Of a stretch of 64,000 bases of DNA, positions 34,738-46,233 are shown one piece after another. This DNA is from Aspergillus flavus (lineage: Eukaryota > Ascomycota > Eurotiomycetes > Eurotiales > Aspergillaceae), in assembly GCF_009017415.1 (NCBI RefSeq), contig NC_092406.1, forward strand, positions 4,278,001 through 4,342,000, given 5' to 3'. A model generated the notes under the pieces. The model ran no database searches. It was given only the letters and a program-made list of their open reading frames with translations, and was not told the origin of the DNA. The position numbers were made by a program, and so were the translations under genes. Every line of letters begins with the position of its first letter. The stretch's first letter is position 1.

Positions 34738-35146
34738 GTGGAGACCGAGAGGGCAAATCGGTTGAAATCACAATCCCCTGAGTCTTCTGGCTTTCACCTT
34801 GTGTTTCGGCAACACACTAATTGATCCGGCCCTTGTACACGCCGTGAATCCAAATAGTCCGTTGGGGTACTTGCAACTGTTAAGGAAATGATTTCGAGTT
34901 CGTCTCGGCGAAAGAAAAAGTCGCCGATGTTAAGTTTGATGATGTTACTTCCTGATTCGGTTAGTACCTCGGAAACATCACTATCCAGGATTCCGAGACC
35001 GAGACCCATGGCCCGAGTTTCGGAACCCCCTCAACCCCAACTCTCGAGATGCTCCCCCAGTAACCCAGCTTCTAAACTCCTTTTTAATTAGCAAGAAAGC
35101 CAGGGATTGAGCAAAGTCAAGACCATAGCTGCCGTATAAATTCAGG
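34738..35146. other. Intergenic region upstream of Htd2
   Basis: No supported coding exon is seen; it should contain the Htd2 promoter. Confidence 0.4.
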
Positions 35147-36313
35147 ATGTCACTCTCTTCAGCTGTACAGGGGGCCAGGCATTCCAACCAGAACCTGTTT
35201 CGAGGGTGCTCTTCGTTCCGTCGCTTCTCAGTACACCATTGTCGACGTTCAGTGGCCGATTCCTCCGCCACATCCATTGCAGCATCATTCTTGTCGCGCT
35301 TCCAGTCCCTGGGACCGCAAACTCGCTCACAATTTCTTGACGCCAATCAGCTGCAGCTTTTGTCACTCACATTGAACCGTCCATCTCTATATCCTGACAC
35401 CCCATCGTTGAGCAATGCTTCAACCTCAATACCTGCAGGCACGCCCCTTCCGCCAGGCTATCACTTAGTTTACTTCACTCCTGCGTTTCTGGAAGATGAA
35501 TTAGGTGCGGACGGTACTGACGCCTCTTACAACCCAGAGACTCCATTCACCCGGCGCATGTGGGCAGGCGGCGAGGTGCACTGGCCGCGTGCCGCAGATG
35601 GGAGCCCTAACCCATTGCTTGTGGGTCAAGAAGTGCAAGAAACTACGAGAGTACTAAGTGCCGAGCCCAAGGTTGTACGTAAGACCGGAGAGGAAATGAT
35701 CGTAGTGGGCGTAGAGAAGGAGTTTCGCAACGAGCATGGCGTGGCTGTTATTGATCGTCGGTAAGTTCTCATCTTACGTTTATACTAGTATGCCCCCGTG
35801 ATGTTTGGATACTAATATTCTACCAGGAACTGGGTCTTCCGTAAAGCACTAGCTGTGCCATCTGTATCTTCTAAGACAACAAATAACCCGGCGCCATTGC
35901 CTTCGGCACCAGCCTCCTCGTCAACTGTCTCAACGGCTAAGACTCACATCCGTACCTTGAGACAGACAGCCGTTACTCTTTTTCGGTTTTCGGCGTTGAC
36001 TTTCAACCCTCACAAGATCCACTATTCGACTCCATGGGCCCAGCAGATGGAGGGACATAGGGATATCGTCGTCCACGGCCCACTTAACTTGATCTCGATC
36101 TTGGATCTCTGGAGAGACACACGGTCAAACAAGAGTGACCCTGCTTCGATGCTCCCAGAGAGCATTACGTACCGGGCGACGAGTCCTTTATACGCAGAGG
36201 ACAAGTACCAGATTGTGCTCGATGAGGAGGAGGGACTTGGTGTAGGGGCAGTGCAAATTCTTGCTCCTGGCGGACAAGTTGCGATGAAGGCCGAAGTCAG
36301 GTCGGCTAAATGA
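35147..36313 (+). CDS. htd2: Mitochondrial 3-hydroxyacyl-thioester dehydratase Htd2-like (hotdog fold)
   Basis: Htd2 dehydrates 3-hydroxyacyl-ACP in mitochondrial type II fatty acid synthesis, which feeds lipoic acid. Exons at 35147-35760 and 35827-36313 give 366 aa. The Arg/Ser-rich N-terminus (RGCSSFRRFSVHHCRRSVAD) looks like a mitochondrial presequence. PPGYHLVYFTPAFLEDELG, RRMWAGGEVHWPR and PLLVGQEVQETTRVLS are typical of fungal Htd2 and related MaoC/hotdog proteins. FRFSALTFNPHKIHYSTPWA carries the hotdog catalytic Asn/His block, followed by IVVHGPL. A Ser/Pro/Ala-rich insertion separates the two halves. The intron is 66 nt. Confidence 0.87.
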
Positions 36314-36499
36314 ATTCTGGTGGTCTTGTCTTCTCGGCTGTGGTTCAATAACTCTCGTCTAAACATCGTGCAGATGGAGGGGAAATGTCAAACTCCTGGA
36401 AATTCTGGGTTACGAGGATACAAGTAGATTTCGAGCCATTTAAAGGGCTCCCGATCTGTAGTGATTCAGGAAGCCGAAAATTGCAGTCGCTAAATTTCA
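36314..36499. other. Short convergent gap
   Basis: 186 bp separate the Htd2 stop and the truncated adenylation gene stop. Nothing in the three minus-strand frames here continues the adenylation gene. Confidence 0.5.
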
Positions 36500-38065
36500 T
36501 TAACCGCCAGGAACCTGCTCGAGAGTAGCTGAGGTATCTGAGAAGCTACATACATTTCTGTTAAAGTCGATAGGCTCTGACTTCTCTCCATGAATTGGAG
36601 GTATCACTCGGGGTGCATGAGTCCATGTATCTGGTATAGTCGGGTGCTTGGCGTATAAATCCTGTGCCAGAAACTCGTATGAGTTCGCCAAAATCGGCAG
36701 ATACAGTTCGGTGGCAGGTGTTCTATTGAATACGAGCTCATATACGCCCGCAGACATCGGCACGAACCTTGCACCCACAGCAGGGTGGAACTGAAAGTAG
36801 TTCCAATCATATCTGAAATCATGTTCATGCCGATATATCGTGGGAAGCTGCCCCGTTTCAGGTGAACGTGGCGAGGGCATAAGCTTAATCTTAGAAGCGA
36901 TCAAGTCCCCATATCTTTTTGCAAGACAAGCCCCGGCAAAGACAAGACATTCGAGACGACTCGCAACTGCCTCCAACGACGGCAGATCATTCGACATGGC
37001 TTCTAAGGTTGATTGTGCTAGAGCTGCCCAGTCTGCGTCAACATATTGGAGCGTCTGAGTCAAACTTCGGCCTGTTTGAGGCACCTCAGGCAGTGGCAGG
37101 ATGACTGCTGTGTTATTAAAAATAGCATTCAAGACACTGAAGTGTACGCCAGCCGGCTTGATACCTGTCAGCAACATCCTGCAGAAATAGTGTATTTTTA
37201 CACTTACATCGCTCAGAGGACAAAGCAAAAGACATCTATTGTTCCCAAGCATAGAGCTCTGAGTTTCATAGCCTTCTGGGGCAGAGAGCCCAATACTACG
37301 TGCTACATTTGCGATGAAACTGTGAGATAATAACATGGGCTTCGGAGATCCTAGGGTCAATCAGCTGATGCCCCCTTGCACCTTACCATTGCTTTTTGAT
37401 GACTTGCCTGTGGAACACGGGTTGTGGACGATGAAAGCGGTTTCGTAGTACAGGAACTTCAATTCCTTATTATACTCATATCTCCTTTGGTGCTCATGTA
37501 GAAGCTGCTCAAATAGGGGCAGCTCTAAAACGGAGATCTGCTTTCCACGCAAAGTGGCTCGAACCTGTGGAAAGGCCGCATTTGTCGTGATTATAACAGA
37601 ACATTCGACGTCCTCTAATAGCTTGTGATTCTGAGTCACTGTATTTCTTTCTGATATCAAACACAACTAGAGCTCTCAGTGATCAGCGACAAGGGCACGG
37701 CTTTATATACATGTCTATGACTTGCACACCTTGAAGCCAGCTTTCATGGCCGCAATAAGCGTGATAGAGCACAAGGGACTATTGGGCGCTAACCAGGCCA
37801 GTGACTCTCCTGTATTGGCTCTTCCCAAGGCACTGGTAATACAATTGGCAACACCGTTCACAGCATTTGCAAGTTCGGCATAAGTAATCTGGCTATATCC
37901 AACGTCAAGACTCGTCGGGGAGGTGGGGTATTCCATCCAGAGACCATTGGGATCATCGCGAGCCAGCTCGTCAATGATAGTAGGCAATAATTTCCCCTGG
38001 GAAGCAGCGTCAATTCGGGTGTTTCCCATTCTGATGGGTGGGGAGGAACACTCGATGAAAGGCAT
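36500..38065 (-). pseudogene. Truncated NRPS-like adenylation domain gene, probably non-functional
   Basis: The start (MPFIECSSPPIR) and TYAELANAVNGVANCI match the N-terminus of fungal NRPS-like adenylating reductases. Exons are 37730-38065, 37408-37666 and 36500-37350. The second intron has a GCAAGT donor. A 51-nt in-frame intron within the last segment, after CPLSD, is likely. The A3 core reads VHNPCSTGSPKPM instead of the usual HTSGSTGxPKP. Later blocks are retained (SVLNAIFNNTAVILPLPEVP, ELYLPILANSYEFLAQDLY, TWTHAPR). The frame stops soon after GEKSEPIDF, about where the small A subdomain, thiolation domain and reductase should follow. None of these lies before Htd2. The length is about 470 aa against roughly 1,000 for full enzymes. 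It could still be expressed. Confidence 0.72.
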
Positions 38066-41000
38066 GGTGGGCAATGGTAAAGAACCAAGCTTTATTATGC
38101 CCGATAATCATTTGAGAAAAAGATTTCAGATAATCAAAACGAAGGGAACTTAAAGTATACAGATCGTCAAAAAAAAAAAAAGAAAAGAAAAAAGAAAAGG
38201 CAAAGATATATAAATATATTAGAAGAACATTCAATGTCACGTTGGAGTCACGGGGGTGTCAAGTGGATTTCGATGATTTTTATCAGGTCAGTCTCTGCAG
38301 AATTCGTGGTTTCAGCCATTCATATCGTCTCACTTACCCCGCGTTGCCTAAAGGTGTTTTTCTTTTATTTTTCTTATTTTTTTTTATCCCTGCAGGAACA
38401 ATCATTACACTACTGCATACCTGCAGGGAGTACCAATTAATGGCGGTTGAGTTACATGTCCTTGTTCTTTCCTACAGTCAAGTAAAACAACAAACACCGG
38501 TGTGGTGGTGCCACCACTACCACCATGTTGATGGTAGAAGAAGCTTGGAATGTGTTCTAGATCTACAAGTGGAAGGAGGGAAAATAAAATAAAATTAAAT
38601 TAAAAGAAAATTAAAAGAAAAGAAAGAAAAGAAAAGTAAAAAGAAGAGGGGGAAAGAAGAGAAGAAAAGAGAAAGATGCGTGGACACACTGCAAATTGCT
38701 CATACAACCGGTCAGGTTGCAATGACTTGCCTAACGGTGGAGAACATTTGATTAAATGCTTCTCGCTGGTAAAGACCCCTGTTGTGCAAGGCAACACCGA
38801 TCCACCCTTTGCAGACAATCCTGAATAATACCAGGTGAAAGAGGGGCAGAGAATGGCTAAGAGGGGGGAATGAAAAAAAGAAAAAGAAAAGATTCAAGTG
38901 GACCCTTGGGCCTTACCCTTATTCCAAATCAGTTTTCATTCTTCAATCTTTCTCGTTTACTATTTCGGATATTTAATTGTGCACACCCACTTCCTGGAAA
39001 TCCCGACCAAATTGCTTAACTGGCAGAGCACCTGGAAAGTATGGTGTTTAATATATAATCCACAACGATAACAGAACTTACGACTCCCACGATATCATTA
39101 GTGGTTTTACGGACATCTATATGCGTACCACACAGTGTTTATCCAGTCTATCACTGTCATGGAAAGCCTCTTATCGATTTCACCACAATTGTTAACACAA
39201 CTCAATCTAGTCTGTTACAGTGCAGGGGAGCACACAGATCTCTTAGAAATCCTTCGATAAGTTATCTATTGTCCTTATCCTTACCGCTATTATAAGTGTA
39301 TAGTAGTACTATTACTCTCTGGAGTGTCAGGACTGACTGAGTATCAGTGACAATGTGCTTGCCCATTGCGAAGCTTACGTTGTTTCCCGCAGCTTCTCGC
39401 GCTCTTTACAAAGCTTGTTGGTTACTCCCTGACTTGCAGAACGGAGACCCTCTGACACTAGCTCTGGACCATGGCCGAAGCGCCATCAGGCGACAAAAAT
39501 GTACCACAGTTACCATGAGTTCCTTGTCAGATCGACAGAAAACACAGTTAATAGGATCGTAACATGGACAACGCTTGAGACCAATCATGGTGTGCCGCTG
39601 ATATGTCGCTGTTGTACAATGTCTACCCCCGAAAGGTCTGATCACAGCGCTTGCACTCCCGAGTCTCGATACAAACATGCTTATCACTCCAGCCCGGGAA
39701 AACAAGAGCGACTTCTCCGGTGCACTGGGCTGTAATGCACTACTGGTAGTAGGAGCTTGCGCGTAGCATACGACTATAAGCGACGTGACGTGTGCAGGTG
39801 CCTTCAAACAGACAGTACCCTAGGTCCCTCACTCTAGTAAGCTACTTTTCTCCAGGACCTGACGTCATTTTGAATGCCTGGTGACAGTCCACGAGGCGCT
39901 CGCAGTAGTATAGTATATACGGATGATCTCCACTTCCTCCTGGTACTATGGAACAGCGACAAAGATGAGCGAGACGAATTGGAACGTCAAAGTTATACTC
40001 CGGGAGGTTGAAGGATTGTACTCGGTCCGAAGCGATGGGATACCTCAAGAAAGCCGCCTGTAAAGTTGCTTATAGCACCCCTCTGAAGCGCCAGAATTCC
40101 CGGTTCGTGCCATACTACACTCGGAATTTCGGTACAGAATGTGAATTCGGGTGCAGAGAACCCCCGCGCTAAATAACGGTCGAAGAGCCTAAACGAGCAG
40201 CTAGCATAGCAAGCTAAGGATGGATAGTGGCGACGCTGCAGTGGAGACTTGTGCAGCGAAGCTATATATAGTAATCTAGGAGTGTATGCACTCCGTACTT
40301 ACTATCTGTCGACCCATCAGCGACGAGCACAAGCTGACAACCCGCGCTGCGAATTGCGCGAAAAGTGCATGAAAATGCATGTGTGTGACCAGCAGGAAAT
40401 CTACTTATAAGAGGGACGTCGATGGAATCCTTTTCCAGAGCCACCCTATAAGAATCCGCACAACCAGTCTTAGAAATTGCAGCACATAATATATGGCGGC
40501 GCGTAGCACTGATATTTAATCACATTGCATTAATTAATCCACGACGTGGGGCCTGCGTTGGCGAAATTCCCATAGGCTCAGATCCTTGGCCGTATAACAG
40601 CCATTGCTAATGGCTAATTTCTCTAGTCGGCCGAAGAACGATGCCTCGGTCCCGACAACATGTAATTGGACTGGGTGATGCCTAAACACGGATATCACTA
40701 CTATAGTATGGTAATTATAGACTGCACTAGTAGTTAGACTGCACCAAGTCAGTCAGGCGCCCTATAGTGTACGTAAAACGATAACACCCAAGATATTTCC
40801 TATGTTGATTGAGTATTGTAAAAAGACATCTCGTATAGTTCAAGGCATCTTCAAAACGCATGATAATTCCATACCATTCTTTCATGGTGGCGATGTAAAT
40901 TCATTTCTCTGGCTCTTACTTGGAAGCGACGGAGATAAACGGACGGAGACCGAAAGTCACGTCCTACACCACAACATGTCTTCTTGCTCGATCTTGTTCT

Positions 41001-41070
41001 CCACGAACTTTGGTTTCCTAATCAACTTCATATGGGAACACCAGGGCAGTCTATATTACATATCACAAAT
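38066..41070. other. Gene-poor stretch of 3 kb with A/purine tracts
   Basis: No supported gene is seen on either strand. The stretch holds an interrupted A tract at 38169-38200, a purine-rich tract at 38575-38676 and AT-rich sequence to 41 kb. Short open frames (for example 39101-39295, 39406-39807, 40802-41074) lack motifs and splice partners. No terminal repeats or transposase pieces were recognised. Confidence 0.45.
38575..38676. repeat. Purine-rich low-complexity tract
   Basis: About 100 bases consist almost entirely of A and G with a few T (AAAATAAAAT, AAAGAAAAGAAA, GAGGGGGAAAG). No coding role is apparent. Confidence 0.8.
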
Positions 41071-43711
41071 ATGACGGATTCCACTCCAAGAGACACTCGC
41101 ACCTCTTCATTGTCATCCACCGAGAAAAAGAGAACGAGAGTCCAGCTGTCTTGTACAGCCTGCAGAAGCCGGAAGTAAGCCCTCAACTCAGCACACCAAA
41201 AGATATGATCACCAATCATTAATGGCTCGGCTCAGACTTAAATGCTGTCGCACATATCCGTGCACGAACTGCAAGAAGAGAGGTGAAGCCCTCTCCTGCA
41301 CCTTTGTCGGTCGGGGTCCTCGTGGGAGGACTTCGCATGGCCGGACGAGTCCAACTCTTGTCCAGGACCGTTTGCAGCATCTCGAGAATCTGATTCTATC
41401 CTTGACTCAGAAAAAGAGTCTGGCAGTAAACCATGATATTCATAGGCCAGAGGAACATGATGGGCCAGCTACGAACCGGACAACTGACGACCGAGTAACT
41501 CCAAGGCCGCCTGCTACCAGCACAGGCTTCGAGCCTAAGGAGTCCCCGCTGGACCCGTCTAGTAAGCTGGTAATGGAAAACACTGGAACGAGTTACATTG
41601 ACGGTGCTCATTGGACTGCTATACTCGAGGAAGTCAGTGAATTCCAATGTCTCCATGTTATTTGTCTTGTGCTAATGAGTCACTCGCAGATTAACGGCGT
41701 TCGGGAACACTTGCAAGAAAGCAATGATATTTCAGATGACGAAGCACTCGACGACGGTCACCTCAGCACTCCCTCGCCAACTCTTCTCTTAGGATTGAAC
41801 AAAACGGTGAGCAAAGAAGACTTATTAGCCGACATTCCGCCGCGGCCGGTGACAGATCGACTCATAGCACAATTCATCAATAGCAAAGAACCCGTGTTAA
41901 GTATGTCCTTGTCTGAGCCTCCTGCACAGTCACTAACAGGACTAACAAATTCATAGCTACAATTCATATTCCCACTTTTCAAAAAGAGGTAAGAGCCCCC
42001 TATCCGGATATAAGTGACTGCAAACATTTACTCATCTATTTCGCAGTATAATCTGTTCTGGTCAATACCACAGGCTGCATCTCTCTCGTGGCTAGCATTT
42101 TTGTATGCTATCCTCACCCTGTCAATTGCCATTCAACAACGTCTAAGGGAGCCCTTACCGGTCTACTTAGAGGACTCCCGGGACATTATTAGTACCTTCA
42201 GGAAGCGAGCCGCACAGTGCCTTGTCCAGTCAAATTACACACAGCCTGGAAAGTATAAGGTCGAGGCGCTTTTCTATTATACCTTAGGAGAGTTTTATCG
42301 AAGCAATGATGCCCAGGTCAGCGTATCCTTCCTCCTTGGGATCACTATTAGGTTAGCGATGCGGACGGGGTATCACCGTGACCCGCGGCATTTTCCCAGC
42401 ATCTCCGCTTATGAAGGCGAAATGAGGAGACGTGTGTGGGCGACTATGCGTCAACTAGACAGCTTGATCTCGTTTCAAGTCGGTCTGCCACGGACGATAC
42501 AGGACTGGCAAGATGATGTCGAGCTGCCGCGCAATATATGCGATGAAGACTTCAACGAAGGTACTACGCATCTGCCACCATCGCGACCGGAGTCTGAGCT
42601 CACCACTGCGTCCTATATTCGAGCGAAATCGAGAATCATGGCCGTGTTTGGCAAAATCTCTGATCTTGCGTATTCGCGGGAACCCGTGACCTACGACGAA
42701 GTTCTTGAAATTGACCGTCGGTTGGAGGAAGTCTATGGCCTTGTTCCTTTTAACTTTCGAATACGGCCAGTGGATCAATCATTCGCAGACCCATCGGACC
42801 TGATTCTCCGGCGATACACTTTGGAGCTATTGTATCAAAAAGCTCGCTGTGTCCTCCACCGACGTTACTTGGGTGAAGTCCATAGTAATCTCCGGTATGC
42901 ATATTCGAGATGGGTTTGCATGAGTGCATCCAAGGAGATACTCCGTCATCAAGCAGACTTGCATCATGAAACTCAGCCCGGAGGAATCCTGTATCGAGAC
43001 AGGCAGTTCCCAAATTCACTCCAGAATGCTGACTACCTGCTTGCTGCGATGATCATCTGTCTAGAGTTGTCCTATGATCCTCCGGGGGAGCCGACCATCA
43101 ACAGCGATGTAACGGTCGTTATCAAAGGCCGCGAAGACCTTCTAACTAGCTTAGAAACGTCCCATCAAATTTTTGAGCAAAGTCGCCGACGATCGATGGA
43201 TGCACAAAAAGCATATGCTGCGTTGACAACTATGCTTCGAAGGGTTAAGAAAGCGGGTTTGAGCACAGCAGAGCCGATTAAACGACTGCCAGCTGGCAAC
43301 CCAGATGGCCAACCGGTTAATACGCACACCAGTAAGGAATTCCATTAACGTCATGCTTTCACGACTGCAGCTCATGGCATTTTTAGCTCCGCCTCCCTCG
43401 TATGAAAATTTGAGCGTGGCAAACGCACCATACTCCGTTGCTACCTCGAGCGAAATACCTGGGCTGGATGTGGTAGAACCTCCTTTTATATCGTTGGACG
43501 TGATCGAAGGGATGCTTGATGCTCCTTCGAATATCGACTGGGTAAGTTCAAATGATTCAGGATCTCAACTCTTTAGTACTCAGGTCTGACCCGTCGATAG
43601 CATCTGTGGGACCAACAAGTTCAGGGTCCCGCACAGCCGTCAAGGAACAACAGCCTCTGGTTTCCTGACCCTGCGTTTAGTGGCATCGGAGATAGCAATT
43701 CGCAGAAGTGA
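41071..43711 (+). CDS. Zn2Cys6 transcription factor with fungal-specific TF domain
   Basis: Seven exons (41071-41174, 41236-41632, 41690-41900, 41957-41988, 42047-43315, 43371-43541, 43601-43711) give 764 aa. The binuclear cluster is C28-x2-C31-x6-C38-x5-C44-x2-C47-x8-C56, split by intron 1 at the Lys codon. An extra Cys at 39 stands where Asp is common (KCCR for KCDR). LQHLENLILSLTQ after the cluster is a short dimerisation coil. The middle domain is clear: HIPTFQKEYNLFW, LGITIRLAMRTGYHRDP, and RRRVWATMRQLDSLISFQVG. Exon 5 is spliced at CCG|GTTAAT, because reading on gives a stop at 43346 and loses the following coding exons. The gene has no close partner; its target is unknown. Confidence 0.88.
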
Positions 43712-44021
43712 TATGGGGTAATCAACGGAACAGGCGATCGCATTGATTACCACTCGAAAAGGACATCGTTCAATTAAAATACAGTATCTCATATCCTCAT
43801 AGATAGTTCGCTACTCGTTATATAGTCCATTTATAGTAGCTGTTCGATGATTCTCGGCACGTCCCGAGCCCGCGTGGATAAACTCCCCGAGCCGGAACAA
43901 GTAAAAAAAAAAAAAAAAAAAAAAAGAAAATAGAAAGCCCCAACAATTGACGACTCCGACAGTCCTTCTCTAAATTATTGACCCAACATCACTGTCATTG
44001 ATCCCCACACGAGAACACAGC
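43712..44021. promoter_or_regulatory. Intergenic region upstream of Coq10 with a 23-base A run
   Basis: This holds the 3' flank of the transcription factor and the Coq10 promoter. A run of 23 A residues lies at 43903-43925. No gene is seen. Confidence 0.5.
43903..43925. repeat. Poly(A) run of 23 bases
   Basis: This run has the same length as the one at 8022-8044. It lies about 100 bp upstream of the Coq10 start; poly(dA:dT) tracts in promoters can exclude nucleosomes. Confidence 0.9.
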
Positions 44022-44771
44022 ATGAGACCATCCGTACTTCCGCGACATCTCAGTCGCCGCATAAGCCCCTTATCACCATCGCGATCCCTCGCAACCCCGT
44101 CGCAATATCTCCAACGACCGACCATACCATCGACATCACCAACCACTAGAACGTCACATTTACCATACCTCGAAACACTCCGACCCTTCCATCTCCCTTC
44201 CATATCTTCCCTACTTTCAAACAATAGTAACGGCAGCAATAACAATAACAACAATGGCCGCACCCTTACCGCCACCCGCACCCTTCCCTACGCCCCCGAA
44301 TCCCTCTACCAAGTGATCTCCTCGGTGGAATCCTACTCCCAATTCCTCCCCTTCCTCACAGCCTCAACGGTGACTCACCGCGATCCAGAAACAGGGTATC
44401 CCACCCGCGCCTTCCTGACTGTCGGGTACGGGCCATTGAGCGAAACCTTCACGTCCCGGGTTGATTGCGACCGGAGCCGATGGATTGTCGAAGCGCGCAG
44501 CGGGGCTAAGTTCGGGATTGATTCGAAAGACGGACAGGCGGGTGGGAACTTCCCGGGGGCGAATGAGGGTATTTTCGAATACTTGAGCACGAAATGGGAG
44601 CTGGTGCCGTTGGAGAGTGAGAGGCCGATGACGAAAGTTGACTTGGAGATTCGTTTCGAGTTCCGAAATCAGTTGCATGCGGCTATGATGAGTGCTGTTG
44701 AAGGGCAGATGGCTGGGGTTATGATTGAGGCCTTCGAGAAGAGGATTAGAGATATTGAGGGGAGGAGGTAG
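44022..44771 (+). CDS. coq10: Coenzyme Q-binding protein Coq10 (START/polyketide cyclase fold)
   Basis: Coq10 is a mitochondrial lipid-binding protein needed for coenzyme Q function in respiration. A single exon encodes 249 aa. I use the ATG at 44022; frame continues upstream but no other ATG is present. The first 90 residues are rich in Arg, Ser, Thr and Pro, then Asn (SSLLSNNSNGSNNNN), fitting a presequence and linker. The START-fold domain begins TRTLPYAPESLYQVISSVESY and continues FLPFLTASTV, TVGYGPLSETFTSRV and VDLEIRFEFRNQLHAAM, all Coq10-like. It ends with the usual C-terminal helix, MIEAFEKRIRDIEGRR. Confidence 0.92.
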   Translation: MRPSVLPRHLSRRISPLSPSRSLATPSQYLQRPTIPSTSPTTRTSHLPYLETLRPFHLPSISSLLSNNSNGSNNNNNNGRTLTATRTLPYAPESLYQVISSVESYSQFLPFLTASTVTHRDPETGYPTRAFLTVGYGPLSETFTSRVDCDRSRWIVEARSGAKFGIDSKDGQAGGNFPGANEGIFEYLSTKWELVPLESERPMTKVDLEIRFEFRNQLHAAMMSAVEGQMAGVMIEAFEKRIRDIEGRR

Positions 44772-45103
44772 TCAGGGTAGTTCCTTCGTCTGGGCTACCT
44801 GAGGGATCGGGGGTGTTCGGGGATATGCGTTGCGTGTTGGGGATGCATGGGTTTTGCATTTACAGATCTGGCGTGCCTCGTGGAGTTTGGTGCATGGTTA
44901 CGACTAGATATAGATTGTTACAGCGTCGCGGTGTCTCTATTTTGAGTCTCATTCTTTTTTCTATTTTGCGATGAATCGCTGTACAATTAGACCCAGATAT
45001 AAAGAAACCCTGAACAGCCAAACCATGTAGTATATAATACAATTATCAAGACATGAAAGGAGGGGAACCACATATGTATCCGCTCTGTAGAACATTTTTT
45101 CCT
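44772..45103. other. Tail-to-tail 3' region
   Basis: The gap lies between the convergent Coq10 and SOD-fold mitoribosomal genes. No gene is seen. Confidence 0.5.
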
Positions 45104-46233
45104 TCATAGCATGCTTAGGCTGCGGTTCCGATTGGCCGCATGCCGTGTGCCCTTCATCGAGCTGACCGCGTTGTAGTTATCGAACACAACCTCCCAGTTA
45201 ATGCGATCCCACCAGCGCTCGAGGTATTCAGCCTTTCCACCAATGCCGTAGTCCATCATCCATACATGCTCCCATGTGTTGACACAGAGAATGGGCTGGA
45301 CATCGACAGCGCCGGGAGCTAGGCTCTTCTGATTCGCGGAGTGAGCGCCCATCGCACCAGCAAACTGGTTGCCCAAGGGAGCGTCGGGGGAGTGCGTAGC
45401 CATATCAACGGGCTGCCGACGGGAGTGAGCGGCCGGGTAAGGGGAGCCTGCATTGTAGGTGCAGAAGATGTGCATCAATCCTTCCCTCTCCAGGTTCTTG
45501 GCCAGCCACACAAATCCGGGGCCAAACATAGCATTGGCAGTTGCAAGGAAGTCGAGCTTCAGGGATTCGATCGAGGAGCAGGTATCAACGATGTCCTTGG
45601 CGAACTTGTCCGGGATCTGAGTAGGGGTGGGCGACTATTGAGAGGGCGATATTAAGCTGTTGTCCGTAGTTACACGATGCAGTTCCACGAACTTACCAAG
45701 CAGTTGAAGAAGAAATGGTTGTTATGAGCCATAGAGGCGTAGTTGAATACGGAGGCCATCTCTGGGCGCCGGGAGTACTTGACCAGCAGTTCTCCAGGTT
45801 TCGCATCCGCATCGACAGTATCTGCAGCGGAGCTATGTCAGAATGCAATCCGTGTACTTGTATTTCTACCGAAATCAGGAATAACTTGGGTCCGCGCTCT
45901 CTCGGCCGCTCAGGGAATGAAGCTCACCCTGTGTAAGAAGATTCAACTTATCAATCAAAAGGGTCTGGTATTGCGTCCAAGCGAAGTCAAAGGCCTCTGG
46001 TGATAACAGCTCCTGAATTCCATTGTTCTTGAAGTGGGTATCGTGAGTCAACTGAGGCACACGATGCAGTCCGCGAGTCTGGAAGCGTGGGAGAGCGGAG
46101 GCGGGTTTCTGTAGCGTAACACGCGATCAGTAATCGGAGCGACGTAGCCATGGAGAGATCGGACATGGTTCACCTGTGTAAGGGAGGAGACAGCACGCAG
46201 CGTGCTCTGCGGCCGGAGGAATCGGGGAAGCAT
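45104..46233 (-). CDS. Mitochondrial small-subunit ribosomal protein with Fe/Mn-SOD fold (Rsm26/Mrp1 type, mS42/mS43)
   Basis: Exons at 46174-46233, 45928-46108, 45697-45821 and 45104-45634 give 298 aa. The N-terminus [20 protein letters not shown] is a likely presequence. The rest follows the Fe/Mn superoxide dismutase layout: [17 protein letters not shown] (helix 1), [29 protein letters not shown], and [14 protein letters not shown] with [11 protein letters not shown]. Catalytic features are altered: the first-helix His ligand is not visible, and the D in DxWEH is N (NTWEH). This fits the non-enzymatic SOD-like pair in fungal mitoribosomes. Which of the pair (mS42 or mS43) it is cannot be settled here. 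Confidence 0.85.

Noticed and set aside
38066..41070. Degraded transposon
   Set aside because: No terminal repeats, target duplications, transposase or reverse transcriptase motifs could be seen by eye.
45104..46233. Active superoxide dismutase
   Set aside because: Key metal ligands are missing; the SOD-fold mitoribosomal protein fits better.
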